Of a DNA stretch of 64,000 nucleotides, positions 37,054 through 45,388 are shown piece by piece (the stretch's first letter is position 1; every line of letters begins with the position of its first letter). Under the pieces are notes generated by a model. That model ran no database searches, was not told where the DNA came from, and saw nothing but the letters and a program-made list of their open reading frames with translations. Source of the stretch: Kribbella kalugense (GTDB lineage: Bacteria > Actinomycetota > Actinomycetes > Propionibacteriales > Kribbellaceae); the NCBI RefSeq assembly GCF_004365875.1, contig NZ_SODF01000001.1, forward strand, positions 1,612,001 through 1,676,000. The letters run 5' to 3'. A program made the translations under genes and the position numbers.

Positions 37054-37211
37054 AACCCACCACCCTCACTGTTAGACCCCGACCATACACCTGTTCGACC
37101 CCACCCAAACACTTACTCTCGCCCCCAAGCCGCGGCCAACGACCAGCCTCAACTCAACCCAGTCCCGGCAACCGGTCAGCGTCCCCCTCGCCAAGTCGCG
37201 CATCCACCTCA
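37054..37211. other. Non-genic stretch beside the tandem repeats
   Basis: No credible gene, RNA or promoter seen. Open frames here are GC-driven and lack protein features. First part of a roughly 1.4-kb gene-free region that ends at the tRNA cluster. Confidence 0.5.
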
Positions 37212-37908
37212 GAACCACCGAGTCGTGCCAAACGGTTGGCGTCCGACTCGCCCAGTCGCGGATCCGGCTCGACAGACACGGCGTGTCGCCAGCCGAAACC
37301 CACGGCTCGGCGCACGGTCGCGGCACGGACTGGCGAACGGCCAGGGCTGGGGAGAGCGGACAGCCGGAGTGAGGCTTGGCGAGCGACGACATGACGCCGG
37401 TGGAGGCGTTGCCGGCGCGGTCGGGGTTGGGGAGCGGTCGGGGTTGGGATCGGCCCGCGCGGCCGGGGCCGGGTCGGCGAACGATCGCAGCTGGGATCGA
37501 CCGACGGGACAGACTGGGGCGGCGTGGTCGGGGCAAGGAGCGGTCAGTTGACCGTCGAGTCGTACATCTGCGTCGAACCCACCGAGTCGTGGCAAACGGT
37601 TGGCGTCGTCTCGCCCAGTCGTGGATCCGGGTCGGCAGACGCGGCGTGTCGCCAGCCGAGATCCACGACTCGGCGCACGGTCGTCGCGCGGACTGGCGAA
37701 CGGCCAGGGCTGGGGACAGCGGACGGCCGGAGTGGAGGTTGGCGAGCGGTCGGGGGTCGGGTCGGCGGCCGGTCGAGGTTGGAGTTGGGGAGCGGGCGGG
37801 TTGGGATCGGCCCGCGGTCGGGGCCGGGGCGGCGAACGATCGCAGCTGGGATCGACCGACGGGACAGACTGGGGCGGCGTGGTCGGGTCGAGGAGGGGCA
37901 GTTGACCG
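37212..37908. repeat. Imperfect tandem duplication, unit about 0.34 kb
   Basis: Unit 1 (37212-37554) and unit 2 (37575-37908) run in parallel. Both contain CACCGAGTCGTG, AAACGGTTGGCGT, GACTGGCGAACGGCCAGGGC, GCGAACGATCGCAGCTGGGA, AGACTGGGGCGGCGTGGTCG and CAGTTGACCG. They differ by scattered substitutions and short indels, so the duplication is not recent. A third partial copy of the end (GCGGTCAGTTGACCGCCGAG) lies at about 38100-38120. No ORF with protein character is shared. Confidence 0.75.
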
Positions 37909-38274
37909 CCGAGCGGACCCCCAAGCCGGTGCTCGAAGGCGAGCGGACGCCGAGCATCTCGGACCCCCACGCCATCACAATCGCCCGGAACTCACCTGTC
38001 CCCGGCTCAATCCACCAGCGGCCGGCCCATTGTGATGGCCTGCAGGTCCCCGGCTAGCAAGGCGAGACCGGTAAGCCAGCCAAGTCGGTCAGGCCGAGGA
38101 GCGGTCAGTTGACCGCCGAGCGGACCGTCGACCACGGCCACAGCAGGCGAGCGGCGCGCCGAACCCGACCAGCACGCGAGCGAGCTGCCAAGTCCAACCC
38201 CCGCAGCCGAGCGCATTGTCGGACGCAGCCACAGCTGGCGAGTGGACCGCCTAACGCGACCACCGCGCCCGCGC
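37909..38274. other. Gene-free GC-rich stretch before tRNA cluster
   Basis: No gene supported. It holds the partial third copy of the tandem-repeat end near 38100 and low-complexity GC-rich sequence that grades into the tRNA-Val trailer element. Confidence 0.5.
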
Positions 38275-38466
38275 GGACCGCGAAACACCCAACCCCCGCA
38301 CCCGAGCGGACTGCCGGACCCAACCCCAGCCGCCGAGCGAAGCGAAGGCAAAAGGGGGGTGCGGGTGGCGAAGCCCCCGCCCGCGGCAAGCGAAGCGCCG
38401 CCGCACAAATGACGAAGGCGACGTCGTCCGCGCTTTTTGCGGACACACGTCGCCTGTCGACTCTCG
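38275..38466 (-). repeat. tRNA-Val trailer element, copy A
   Basis: Starts directly at the 3' end of tRNA-Val(GAC) and matches copies after 40579 and 47256. First comes a long hairpin (38454-38417): 8-bp outer stem GGCGACGT/ACGTCGCC, a small offset, then 6-bp GTCCGC/GCGGAC. Next is the invariant TTCGTCATTTGTGCGGC, a CGCTTCGCTTGCCGC hairpin, a GGGGGCTTCGCCACCCGC block and GCCTTCGCTTCGCTCGGC. The stems differ between copies but stay paired. Confidence 0.7.
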
Positions 38467-38538
38467 TGGACGATACTGGGATCGAACCAGTGACCTCTTC
38501 CGTGTCAGGGAAGCGCGCTACCGCTGCGCCAATCGTCC
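38467..38538 (-). tRNA. tRNA-Val (GAC)
   Basis: 72 nt cloverleaf; acceptor GGACGAT/ATCGTCC, discriminator A, no encoded CCA. Anticodon arm CTTCC-CTGACAC-GGAAG gives anticodon GAC. T arm contains GGTTCGATCC. Last of a Gly-Cys-Val cluster read from the reverse strand; identical to the copy at 47185-47256. Confidence 0.95.
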
Positions 38539-38574
38539 AAATGAAAACACTCAATAAGGTGCATGAGGTTCTCG

Positions 38575-38645
38575 AGGTGGAGACGGGATTCGAACCCGTG
38601 TACACGGCTTTGCAGGCCGTTGCCTCGCCTCTCGGCCACTCCACC
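38575..38645 (-). tRNA. tRNA-Cys (GCA)
   Basis: 71 nt cloverleaf; acceptor GGTGGAG/CTCCACC, discriminator T. Anticodon arm ACGGC-CTGCAAA-GCCGT gives GCA. T arm contains GGTTCGAATCC. Middle gene of the reverse-strand cluster; identical copy at 47087-47157. Confidence 0.95.
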
Positions 38646-38691
38646 ACTGAGAAAGCTGGCACTGAGAAGCTGGCCCGCCGAACCCTCTCCG

Positions 38692-38764
38692 AGCGGACGA
38701 CCGGGTTCGAACCGGCGACCTCAACCTTGGCAAGGTTGCGCTCTACCAACTGAGCTACGTCCGC
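38692..38764 (-). tRNA. tRNA-Gly (GCC)
   Basis: 73 nt cloverleaf; acceptor GCGGACG/CGTCCGC, discriminator T. Anticodon arm CAACC-TTGCCAA-GGTTG gives GCC. First gene of the reverse-strand cluster; identical copy at 46964-47036. Confidence 0.95.
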
Positions 38765-38801
38765 ATTGCGCCGGTTTCCAGTGTCCCTCGGCGCGAAAAG
38801 A

Positions 38802-38829
38802 ACACTAGCCCATCTCAGGCCGAGTTCAA
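38802..38829 (-). promoter_or_regulatory. Promoter of the reverse-strand tRNA cluster
   Basis: TTGAAC (38829-38824), a 16-nt spacer and TAGTGT (38807-38802) form a good vegetative-type promoter about 37 nt upstream of tRNA-Gly. Confidence 0.65.
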
Positions 38830-38941
38830 AAATCGGGGGTCCGCCCGGACGTCGACGTACCGTCATCAACTGGTCACCTTCGGACTGCCTCGCAGTACCG
38901 GATCGCCTGCGCACTAAGGTGTTCCGCGGAAGGAGCACCAC

Positions 38942-39760
38942 ATGCGTATCTGGCTCAACGGCGCCTTGCTGGACGACGAGGCGACCATCTCGCCACTGGA
39001 CCACGGGTTGACCACCGGCGACGGCGTCTTCGAGACGATCAAGATCGAGGCCGGGCGGCCGTTCGCGGTACGGCGGCATCTCGAGCGGCTCGTCCGTTCG
39101 GCGGTCGGGCTCGGCCTGCCGGCGCCGGACGTCGCGGCGATCGAGGCCGGTATCGAGGCAGTGGTCGCGGCGGATCCCGGGATCGCGTTCGGCCGGTTGC
39201 GGATCACGTACACGGGTGGTGTCTCACCACTGTCGTCCGATCGCGGTACGTCGGGTCCGACGGTGCTGATCGCGACGCAGGAGATCAAGCGCCCGTCGCC
39301 CACCTCCGCCATCGTCACCGTCCCGTGGGTCCGCAACGAACGCAGCGCGGTCGCCGGCCTCAAGACCACGTCGTACGCCGAGAACGTGCGCGCACTCGCC
39401 TACGCGAAGGAACGTGGCGGCAGCGAGGCGATCTTCGCGAACACGATCGGCAACCTGTGCGAAGGCACCGGGTCGAACATCTTCTGTGTGTACGACGGTG
39501 AGCTGGTCACGCCGACTCTGGAGTCCGCAGCGCTGGCCGGGGTCACGCGCGGACTCGTCCTCGAATGGTTCGGCGGCGTCGAGCGCGACGTACCGCTGGA
39601 GCAGCTTTTCGAGGCTGAGGAGATCTTCCTCACATCCACGACGCGCGACGTACAGGCGATCCATCGCGTTGACGACCGTGACCTCCCCGCGCCAGGCACC
39701 ATCACTGCCCAGGTCGCGAAGATCTTCGCCGAACGCTCCACCGAAAACCCGAACCCGTGA
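38942..39760 (+). CDS. pabC: Aminodeoxychorismate lyase / class IV aminotransferase
   Basis: 272-residue fold-type IV PLP enzyme. MRIWLNGALLDDEATISPLD with HGLTTGDGVFETI, the PLP Lys in GLKTTSYAENVRAL, and EGTGSNIFCVYDGELVTPTL. This best fits 4-amino-4-deoxychorismate lyase, which makes p-aminobenzoate for folate; a branched-chain or D-amino-acid transaminase is possible. GGAAGGAGC precedes the ATG and TAAGGT is a likely -10. Confidence 0.8.
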   Translation: MRIWLNGALLDDEATISPLDHGLTTGDGVFETIKIEAGRPFAVRRHLERLVRSAVGLGLPAPDVAAIEAGIEAVVAADPGIAFGRLRITYTGGVSPLSSDRGTSGPTVLIATQEIKRPSPTSAIVTVPWVRNERSAVAGLKTTSYAENVRALAYAKERGGSEAIFANTIGNLCEGTGSNIFCVYDGELVTPTLESAALAGVTRGLVLEWFGGVERDVPLEQLFEAEEIFLTSTTRDVQAIHRVDDRDLPAPGTITAQVAKIFAERSTENPNP

Positions 39761-39763
39761 GTC

Positions 39764-39805
39764 TGGGGAGGATCTCGGCCCGAATCGGGTAGAAGATCCT
39801 CCCCA
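39764..39805. terminator. Bidirectional hairpin between convergent genes
   Basis: Perfect 12-bp stem TGGGGAGGATCT / AGATCCTCCCCA with an inner CCCG/CGGG hairpin lies between pabC and the convergent CGNR gene. There is no T run, so it is a non-canonical terminator of the kind common in actinobacteria. Confidence 0.6.
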
Positions 39806-39816
39806 AGCCCGCCGGC

Positions 39817-40377
39817 TTACTCGCCGGAGGCTTTGCGGCGTTCGCGGTAGGCGGCGACGTGCAGGCGATTCCCGCAGGTACGGGCGTCGCAGTAGCGCTT
39901 CGAGCGGTTGCGGGAAAGGTCGATCAGCGCGTCGTCGCAATCCGGCGCCTCACAGCGGCGGAGGCGTTCGCGTTCGCCGGCCGAGACCACCTGGGCCAGC
40001 GCGATCCCGCACTCCACGGTGATCCGGCACGCCATCGACGCACCCGCCCGCGAGTAGTGGATGTGCCACGGATGCCCGTCATGATTCGTCAGCCGCGGAG
40101 TCGACGTACCGCGCGCGATGATCGCGTTGATCATCGTTGCCGCGGCCGCGTCGGAATCCGTGGTGAACACCGGCGCGAACAACGGCCGCAGATCACGGAC
40201 CTCCGCCAGGTCCTTCTCCGACAGGGTGTCGACCGCGCTGAACTCCCGCTCCTGGACGAACTTCTCCAGTTCCTCGAGTGTCTCCAGCGAATCGACCTGG
40301 CTGTTCGGTCCGGGCATGGTGTTGACCAGCCGGACCAGCGTCCCGAGCGCTTGCTCAGTGTCGTGCGAGAAAGTCAC
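39817..40377 (-). CDS. CGNR zinc-finger, ABATE-domain regulator
   Basis: 186 residues. N-terminal ABATE-like domain, then the C-terminal zinc finger CEAPDC-x14-YCDARTCGNRLHVAAYRER with the CGNR signature, about 30 residues from the end. Family members are putative DNA-binding regulators. GTG 40377 is preferred because GGAG is 8 nt upstream; GTG 40383 is too close to it. Confidence 0.83.
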   Translation of the reverse strand: MTFSHDTEQALGTLVRLVNTMPGPNSQVDSLETLEELEKFVQEREFSAVDTLSEKDLAEVRDLRPLFAPVFTTDSDAAAATMINAIIARGTSTPRLTNHDGHPWHIHYSRAGASMACRITVECGIALAQVVSAGERERLRRCEAPDCDDALIDLSRNRSKRYCDARTCGNRLHVAAYRERRKASGE

Positions 40378-40507
40378 AATCACGTCTCCAACGCGACGGG
40401 ATCTCCGTCCTGCAGCAAGAGTAGCCCGGCCCGATTAGATCGTCGCTGCAATGATGCGCTAAGGTTTTCACCGCACCACCTCAGTAGTAACACCAGCACC
40501 ACCATCG

Positions 40508-40579
40508 GGGCGATTGGCGCAGTGGTAGCGCGCTTCGTTCACACCGAAGAGGTCACTGGTTCGAACCCAGTATCGCCCA
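40508..40579 (+). tRNA. tRNA-Val (CAC)
   Basis: 72 nt cloverleaf; acceptor GGGCGAT/ATCGCCC, discriminator A, no CCA. Anticodon arm CTTCG-TTCACAC-CGAAG gives CAC. A TAAGGT box at 40460-40465 may be its -10. Followed by the same trailer element as the two tRNA-Val(GAC) genes. Confidence 0.95.
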
Positions 40580-40745
40580 CGACAGTCGACGGCGACGTGT
40601 GTCCGCGGAAAGCGCGGACCACGTCGCCTTCGTCATTTGTGCGGCTGCGCTTCGCTTGCCGCGTTGCGGGGGCTCCGCCACCCGCACCCCCTTTGGCCTT
40701 CGCTTCGCTCGGCGTCCGGGCTGGGTTGGGCGGTTAGGTCACCAG
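40580..40745 (+). repeat. tRNA-Val trailer element, copy B
   Basis: Hairpin 40591-40628: 9-bp GGCGACGTG/CACGTCGCC, one bulged T, 7-bp GTCCGCG/CGCGGAC, loop GAAAG. Then TTCGTCATTTGTGCGGC, CGCTTCGCTTGCCGC, GGGGGCTCCGCCACCCGC and CTTCGCTTCGCTCGGC, in the same order as copies A and C. After it (40727-40812) GGTTGGGC-GTTAG-TCACCAGCT type short repeats occur. Confidence 0.7.
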
Positions 40746-40875
40746 CTGGCTTGGGTTGGGCGGTCAGCTCGGTGGCGCCGGGCGGGTTGGGCAGTTAGCT
40801 CACCAGCTCGGGGCGGGTGCTGAAAGACGAGGGAAAACCTGTTTGGTGAGTGGCTGACGGGGTGGGTGGCTAGTG

Positions 40876-40917
40876 CCAGAGTGAGGGCGAGGCGTATCGG
40901 TCCGCTCACTCTGGAGG
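40876..40917 (+). promoter_or_regulatory. Hairpin overlapping the ribosome site of the M28 peptidase gene
   Basis: Perfect 10-bp inverted repeat CCAGAGTGAG (40876-40885) / CTCACTCTGG (40905-40914), 19-nt loop. The last two bases are the first two of GGAGG (40913-40917), the ribosome site for ATG 40922. It could restrict translation; no ligand is known. Confidence 0.5.
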
Positions 40918-40921
40918 CGCC

Positions 40922-42394
40922 ATGTCTGGCTCTCGTTCGTCTCGATCCTCGACTTCGTCTTCCTCGACTTCGTCTTCGGCGTCGGGGTCTAGTCGCCGGG
41001 TGTTTTTGGCTGGGTCGGGGGCTGTGGCTGCTGGTGCTGTTGGGGCGGCGCTGGTTGGAGGGGGTGCGGCTGAAGCGGCTGGTGCTGGGCTTGGGCCGGG
41101 GAAGTTTGATGGGGAGTTGCGGAAGTTGTTGGGGAAGGTTGATCCCAAGCGGATTGGGGCGACTATTCAGCGGCTGACTGAGTTTGGGACTCGGCATACG
41201 TTGTCTTCGCAGACTGATCCGGTGCGTGGGATCGGGGCGGCGACCGTGTGGGTGGGGCAGCAGATGGACGCTGTGGCTGCTGCGTCGGGCGGGCGGATGA
41301 CGGTGCAGCGGCAGTCGTTTGTTCAGCCGGTTTCGAGTCGGATCCCTGTGCCGACTCAGATCACCAACGTCATCGCGACGTTGAAGGGGACCGCGTCGCC
41401 TGAGCGGTTCTATGTGGTTACGGGTCACCTCGACTCGCGGGTGACTGATGTTATGGACTTCACCAGTGATGCGCCGGGTGCTGATGACGACGGGTCCGGT
41501 GTTGCGTGTGTGCTTGAGCTTGCTCGGGTGTTCGCGACCCATCAGTTCCCCGGGACGATCGTCTTCGCGACTGTGACCGGCGAGGAACAAGGGCTGTACG
41601 GGTCCTCGTTCATGGCGCAATCGATGGCGGCCGCCGGTAACGACGTACAGGGGATGTTCAGCAACGACATCATCGGGGCCAGCCGGTCGTTCGACGGACA
41701 CAAGCCTGACCCGTTCACGGTGCGGATGTTCCTGGAGGGCATCCCAACCAACGTGACGCCCGCCCAGATCTCGCTGTTGCAGTCGGCCGGCGGCGAGAAC
41801 GACGGGAAGGCTCGCCAGCTTGGCCGCTTCGTGCACTCGGTCGCGCCGAAGAGCTTGACCGGCATGGACATCCGGCTGGTCTGGCGGCGCGACCGGTTCC
41901 TGCGGTCCAGCGACCATGTCTCGTTCCAGAGCCTGGGCTACGCCGCCGCCCGGTTCACCGAGCCGCGGGAGAACTTCAATCACGAGCACCAGAACGTCCA
42001 GGTGGTCGACGGCGTGCAGTTCGGCGACCTGATCGACTTCGTGGACTTCGACTACATCGCCCGGGTGACCAGGGTGAACGCGGCGGCCCTGTGGGGGCTT
42101 GCCACCTCGCCCGGCACTCCCAAGAACGCCGGGGTCCACACGACCCCGCCCGGCACCCTCTCCGGCACGAACCTCACCACGCTCTCCTGGGACGCCAACC
42201 CCGAAACGAACCTGACCGGGTACGAGGTCGTGTTGCGGGAGACAACGGATTCCGATTGGACCAGTGCGATTCCGGTCGGGAACGTCACCACGGTGACGCT
42301 CGACATCTCCAAGGACAACGTGCAGATGGGCATCCGTGCCGTGGATCGGAATGGGAACCGCAGCCCGGCCGCAGCCCCGCAGGCGGTGGCCTAA
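40922..42394 (+). CDS. Secreted M28 family peptidase with Tat signal and Fn3-like tail
   Basis: 490 residues. Ser-rich start, then a Tat signal SSRRVFLAGSGAVAAGAVGA. The M28 metal site is visible: GHLDSR (His), DAPGADDDGSG (Asp), TGEEQGLYGS (catalytic and metal Glu), FSNDIIG (Asp) and NFNHEHQN (His). A C-terminal Fn3-like domain (about 395-485) is probably for wall or substrate contact. Likely an exported two-zinc aminopeptidase. The first 600 nt use unusually G/T-rich codons, unlike the 3' half. Confidence 0.88.
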   Translation: MSGSRSSRSSTSSSSTSSSASGSSRRVFLAGSGAVAAGAVGAALVGGGAAEAAGAGLGPGKFDGELRKLLGKVDPKRIGATIQRLTEFGTRHTLSSQTDPVRGIGAATVWVGQQMDAVAAASGGRMTVQRQSFVQPVSSRIPVPTQITNVIATLKGTASPERFYVVTGHLDSRVTDVMDFTSDAPGADDDGSGVACVLELARVFATHQFPGTIVFATVTGEEQGLYGSSFMAQSMAAAGNDVQGMFSNDIIGASRSFDGHKPDPFTVRMFLEGIPTNVTPAQISLLQSAGGENDGKARQLGRFVHSVAPKSLTGMDIRLVWRRDRFLRSSDHVSFQSLGYAAARFTEPRENFNHEHQNVQVVDGVQFGDLIDFVDFDYIARVTRVNAAALWGLATSPGTPKNAGVHTTPPGTLSGTNLTTLSWDANPETNLTGYEVVLRETTDSDWTSAIPVGNVTTVTLDISKDNVQMGIRAVDRNGNRSPAAAPQAVA

Positions 42395-43401
42395 TGCTTG
42401 ATCAGGTCCTCGCTGAGGGTCCAGAGCCGCTGGGCTGACTCGGGATCTACTGCGTGGGGTACGACGTCCGCCGGGATGTCCTGGTCGTGGAAGTTGATCG
42501 GCCTCGGGGTGTCGAGCGGCGAGACCTCGTTGTCTTTCAGGTAGACGCCGCCAACAGCTGCCAACTGGGGGTTGGTGGCGGCGAAGACCGTCGTACTTGC
42601 GCCTTGTTCGGGGGTTTTGAGACCTCTGGCCGGATCGACGATCTGGTTGCCTTCGGCGTCGGTCAGGCCCATGGTGTGGTGGTCTTCGACGGACAGCCAC
42701 GGGGTGCGGGTCTCGCCCTCGGAGATCCACGGGCCGAGGTTGGTGGTGATGACAACGCCGGGATGTACGGCGTAGCCGTGGATGTCGTACTGCGACCAGC
42801 GCCGGTCGAGCTCCACCGCGAACAGGACGTTGGCCGTCTTGGACTGCCCGTAGGCGAGGAGCGGGTCGTAGCCGGTGGTGAAGTTCGGGTCGTCCCAGCG
42901 GATATCGGAGAGACGGTGGCCGCCGGACGTCACGTTGACGACCCGTGCGCCATGGGCGGCTTGGAGGGCGGGAAGCAGGCCGAGGGTGAGCTGGAAGTGG
43001 CCCAGGTGGTTGGTGGCGAACTGGGATTCGTAGCCGCGGGCGTCACGGACGAGCGGGCCGGCCATGATGCCGGCGTTGTTGATGAGGATGTGGAGCGGGC
43101 GGCCGGTGGCGAGGTAGCGGGCGACGAAGTCGTCGATCGACTTCGGGTCCAGGAGGTCGAGCTGGCTGGTCTCGACGCGGTCGATGCCGGCGAGAGCCTT
43201 GGCGGCGTTCTCGGGGTTGCGTACGGCGACGGTCACGTTGGCGCCTGCGTTGGCGAGAGCTCGAGTGGTTTCCAGGCCGAGGCCGCGGTGGCCGCCGGTG
43301 ACGACGACGTTCTTGCCGGTCAGGTCGATGCCTTCGAGGACCTGGTCGGCGGTCGCGGCGGCGGTGAATCCGCTACCGATCGGGTGCTGTTTGTTGGTCA
43401 T
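42391..43401 (-). CDS. SDR family oxidoreductase (retinol-dehydrogenase-like)
   Basis: 336 residues. NVVVTGGHRGLGLETTRAL for NAD(P), LINNAGIMAGPL, the Ser of VVNVTSGGHRLSDI and YGQSKTANVLFA with the Tyr/Lys pair. Longer than a minimal SDR owing to a C-terminal extension. Divergent from an AraC regulator that probably controls it. Overlaps the peptidase stop by 4 nt. Confidence 0.87.
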   Translation of the reverse strand: MTNKQHPIGSGFTAAATADQVLEGIDLTGKNVVVTGGHRGLGLETTRALANAGANVTVAVRNPENAAKALAGIDRVETSQLDLLDPKSIDDFVARYLATGRPLHILINNAGIMAGPLVRDARGYESQFATNHLGHFQLTLGLLPALQAAHGARVVNVTSGGHRLSDIRWDDPNFTTGYDPLLAYGQSKTANVLFAVELDRRWSQYDIHGYAVHPGVVITTNLGPWISEGETRTPWLSVEDHHTMGLTDAEGNQIVDPARGLKTPEQGASTTVFAATNPQLAAVGGVYLKDNEVSPLDTPRPINFHDQDIPADVVPHAVDPESAQRLWTLSEDLIKH

Positions 43402-43426
43402 ACCTCCACTCTGCTGTGCGGGCGGC

Positions 43427-43470
43427 GTACTCTGAATAACTATCCGTCCATATTTTCTTCGCGAGAGTAC
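43427..43470. promoter_or_regulatory. Inverted repeat in the SDR/AraC divergent promoter
   Basis: GTACTCT (43427-43433) and AGAGTAC (43464-43470) form a perfect inverted repeat 30 bp apart in an AT-richer stretch between the divergent genes. Candidate AraC-protein site. Confidence 0.4.
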
Positions 43471-43475
43471 AGATC

Positions 43476-44402
43476 ATGGCTGACGATCAGCTGTCCGAGG
43501 TGTTCGAGCTCGTCGAGGTGCGCGGGCTGGTGTCCGGCGGGTTCAGCGTGTGTGGGCGGTGGGTGTCGCGGGCCGCGCTGCAGGAGTCGTTCAAGTTCAT
43601 GGCGGTCGTCGCCGGCAGCGCGCGACTGATGACCGACGGGATCGACGCGCCGATCGAGCTCCTCCCGGGCGACGTCGCGATCCTCAACAACCGGTCGCGG
43701 CTCGAACTCGCCGGCGGCACCGGCGACGGACCGGTCCGCGAGGTCATGCCGGTCGAGGACGGCCTGTCGCTGACGGAGGCCGACTGGACCACCAACGACA
43801 TCATCCTCGGCGGTCGGATCGACCTCAACGGGGCCGGCCGGACGCTGCTGCTCGAAGCGCTGCCGCCGGTCGCGCACGTGCGCGCCTCCCCCACCAGCGG
43901 CGCCAACCTGCGCGGGAGCATTCACCGACTGTTCGACGAGGTGGCCGGCAACCGGATCGGGTCCGCGTTCGCGATCCGGCAACATGCCCAACTCGTGCTT
44001 CTCGAGGTACTCCGTGCGTACGTCGAGCAGGCCGAACTCCCACCGGGCTGGCTGCGCGTACTCACCGATGAACGCCTCCGTCCCGCCCTCACCCTGATGC
44101 ACTCACAACCCGACCAGCTCTGGGGACTCAACGAGCTCGCGCGCGCAGCCGCAATGTCCCGGACGGCCTTCGCCGAGCGGTTCCGCGAGGTCTCCGGCAT
44201 GCCGCCGCGCGCCTACCTCAACCGCTGGCGGATGATGCTCGCCCAGCGCGCCCTCCGCGATGCCGACGTCAGCGTCGGATCGCTCGCAACGGAGCTCGGG
44301 TACGCCTCGGAGAGCGCGTTCAGTACTGCGTTCAAACGCGAGGTCGGCGAGTCACCGCTGCGCTATCGCTTCCGGGTCCGCGATCAGGCATTGTCCAGCT
44401 GA
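43476..44402 (+). CDS. AraC family regulator with cupin-type N-terminal domain
   Basis: 308 residues. AraC_binding_2-like cupin (1-180, for example VSGGFSVCGRWVSRAALQES) and the double HTH at 205-300: LWGLNELARAAAMSRTAFAE, FREVSGMPPRAYLNRWRMML and LGYASESAFSTAFKREVGES. It likely activates the divergent SDR gene. The last 19 nt overlap the convergent aldo/keto reductase. Confidence 0.87.
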   Translation: MADDQLSEVFELVEVRGLVSGGFSVCGRWVSRAALQESFKFMAVVAGSARLMTDGIDAPIELLPGDVAILNNRSRLELAGGTGDGPVREVMPVEDGLSLTEADWTTNDIILGGRIDLNGAGRTLLLEALPPVAHVRASPTSGANLRGSIHRLFDEVAGNRIGSAFAIRQHAQLVLLEVLRAYVEQAELPPGWLRVLTDERLRPALTLMHSQPDQLWGLNELARAAAMSRTAFAERFREVSGMPPRAYLNRWRMMLAQRALRDADVSVGSLATELGYASESAFSTAFKREVGESPLRYRFRVRDQALSS

Positions 44403-45349
44403 TCGACCAGCTCATCGTCGAGCCGGATCTCAACCGCGCCCAACGCCTCCTCCAACTGCTCGAGTGAAGACGCGCCGAACAGCGGGATGACGTTGTGGTG
44501 CAGGAGCCAAGCCAGCACGACCTGGTTCGGCGTGACGCCGAGGTCGTGGGCGGCCTGACGGAGAGCCTCATAGCGAACGTACGCCGTCGGATGGGCGTAG
44601 CGGCGCTCGAACGGCCGGTCCGGACGCGTGTACGAACCAGCGAGGAGAGGCTGGTACGCGACCAGCGTCATCTCCGGATGCTCCGACAGATAGTCGAAGA
44701 GCTCGATGCCGGCGTGCTGGTAGTGCGGAGTGCCGTGACGGCGAACGCCCTGCAGAGTAGGCGGATTCGGCCAGAGATAGCTCGAGTGCTGCTGGATAAC
44801 GGAGTACTGCGCAACGCCTTGAGCGGCTGCGGTCTGGCGAGCGCGGTCCAGTCGCCACGTCGCCGTGTTGCTGCAGCCGATCAGGTCGACGACACCCTCC
44901 GAGGCCAGTCGGCCGAAGGCGGCCACCGTCTCGTCCAACGGAGTACTTCGGTCGTCGATGTGCGCGTAGTACAAGTCGATCCGGTCAATACCCAGCCGAC
45001 TAAGGCTGCCCTTGACGGCCTCGCCGACGACTGGCGCGCTGAGACCTTCCCAATGGGCGTCCGCCGGATCGCCTGGAACGGTTGTCCGGGCACCGCATTT
45101 GGTGGCAATGAACAACTCATCACGGTTGCCTCGGGCCCTCATCCAGCCCCCTAAGAGCTCCTCGCTGTCACCTCCGTGGCCGTGCCATTGGTTGTAGTTG
45201 TTCGACGTGTCGATGAACGTCCCGCCTGCCGCCACGAACCGGTCGAGGATCGCGATCGCGGTCTCGGGCGGTGTCGACGTACCGAGGTTCATCGCGCCCA
45301 GGCAGAGCGCACTGACAGTCCGGCGATTTCCAATCGTTCGAGCCAACAT
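44384..45349 (-). CDS. Aldo/keto reductase
   Basis: 321-residue TIM-barrel NADPH reductase: LCLGAMNLGTSTPPET, FIDTSNNYNQWHGHGGDSEE (Asp/Tyr), ATKCGARTTV (Lys) and LYYAHIDDRSTPLDETVAAF (His). The catalytic tetrad is complete. The start lies 7 nt after a -10 of a MerR-type promoter. Substrate unknown. Confidence 0.87.
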   Translation of the reverse strand: MLARTIGNRRTVSALCLGAMNLGTSTPPETAIAILDRFVAAGGTFIDTSNNYNQWHGHGGDSEELLGGWMRARGNRDELFIATKCGARTTVPGDPADAHWEGLSAPVVGEAVKGSLSRLGIDRIDLYYAHIDDRSTPLDETVAAFGRLASEGVVDLIGCSNTATWRLDRARQTAAAQGVAQYSVIQQHSSYLWPNPPTLQGVRRHGTPHYQHAGIELFDYLSEHPEMTLVAYQPLLAGSYTRPDRPFERRYAHPTAYVRYEALRQAAHDLGVTPNQVVLAWLLHHNVIPLFGASSLEQLEEALGAVEIRLDDELVDQLDNA

Positions 45350-45356
45350 GCCCCCT

Positions 45357-45387
45357 ACCCTGCCTGCTGGAGCGCGCTCAAGGTCAA
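45357..45387 (-). promoter_or_regulatory. MerR-type promoter of the aldo/keto reductase
   Basis: TTGACC (45387-45382), a 19-nt spacer and CAGGGT (45362-45357), with the dyad CTTGAGCGCGCTCCAG (45382-45367) beginning at the last -35 base. Long 19-nt spacers with a central dyad are typical of MerR/SoxR-controlled promoters. No MerR gene is in the window. Confidence 0.5.
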
Positions 45388-45388
45388 G

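Noticed and set aside
37212..37908. CRISPR-like array
   Set aside because: Units are about 340 bp, only two to three, diverged along their whole length, with no short identical repeats, spacers or cas genes.
37072..37978. Two similar reverse-strand frames in the tandem repeats (share RPRRPSLSRRSIPAAI)
   Set aside because: The similarity follows from the DNA repeat; composition is Arg/Pro/Ser-rich, there is no ribosome site, and frames break between units.
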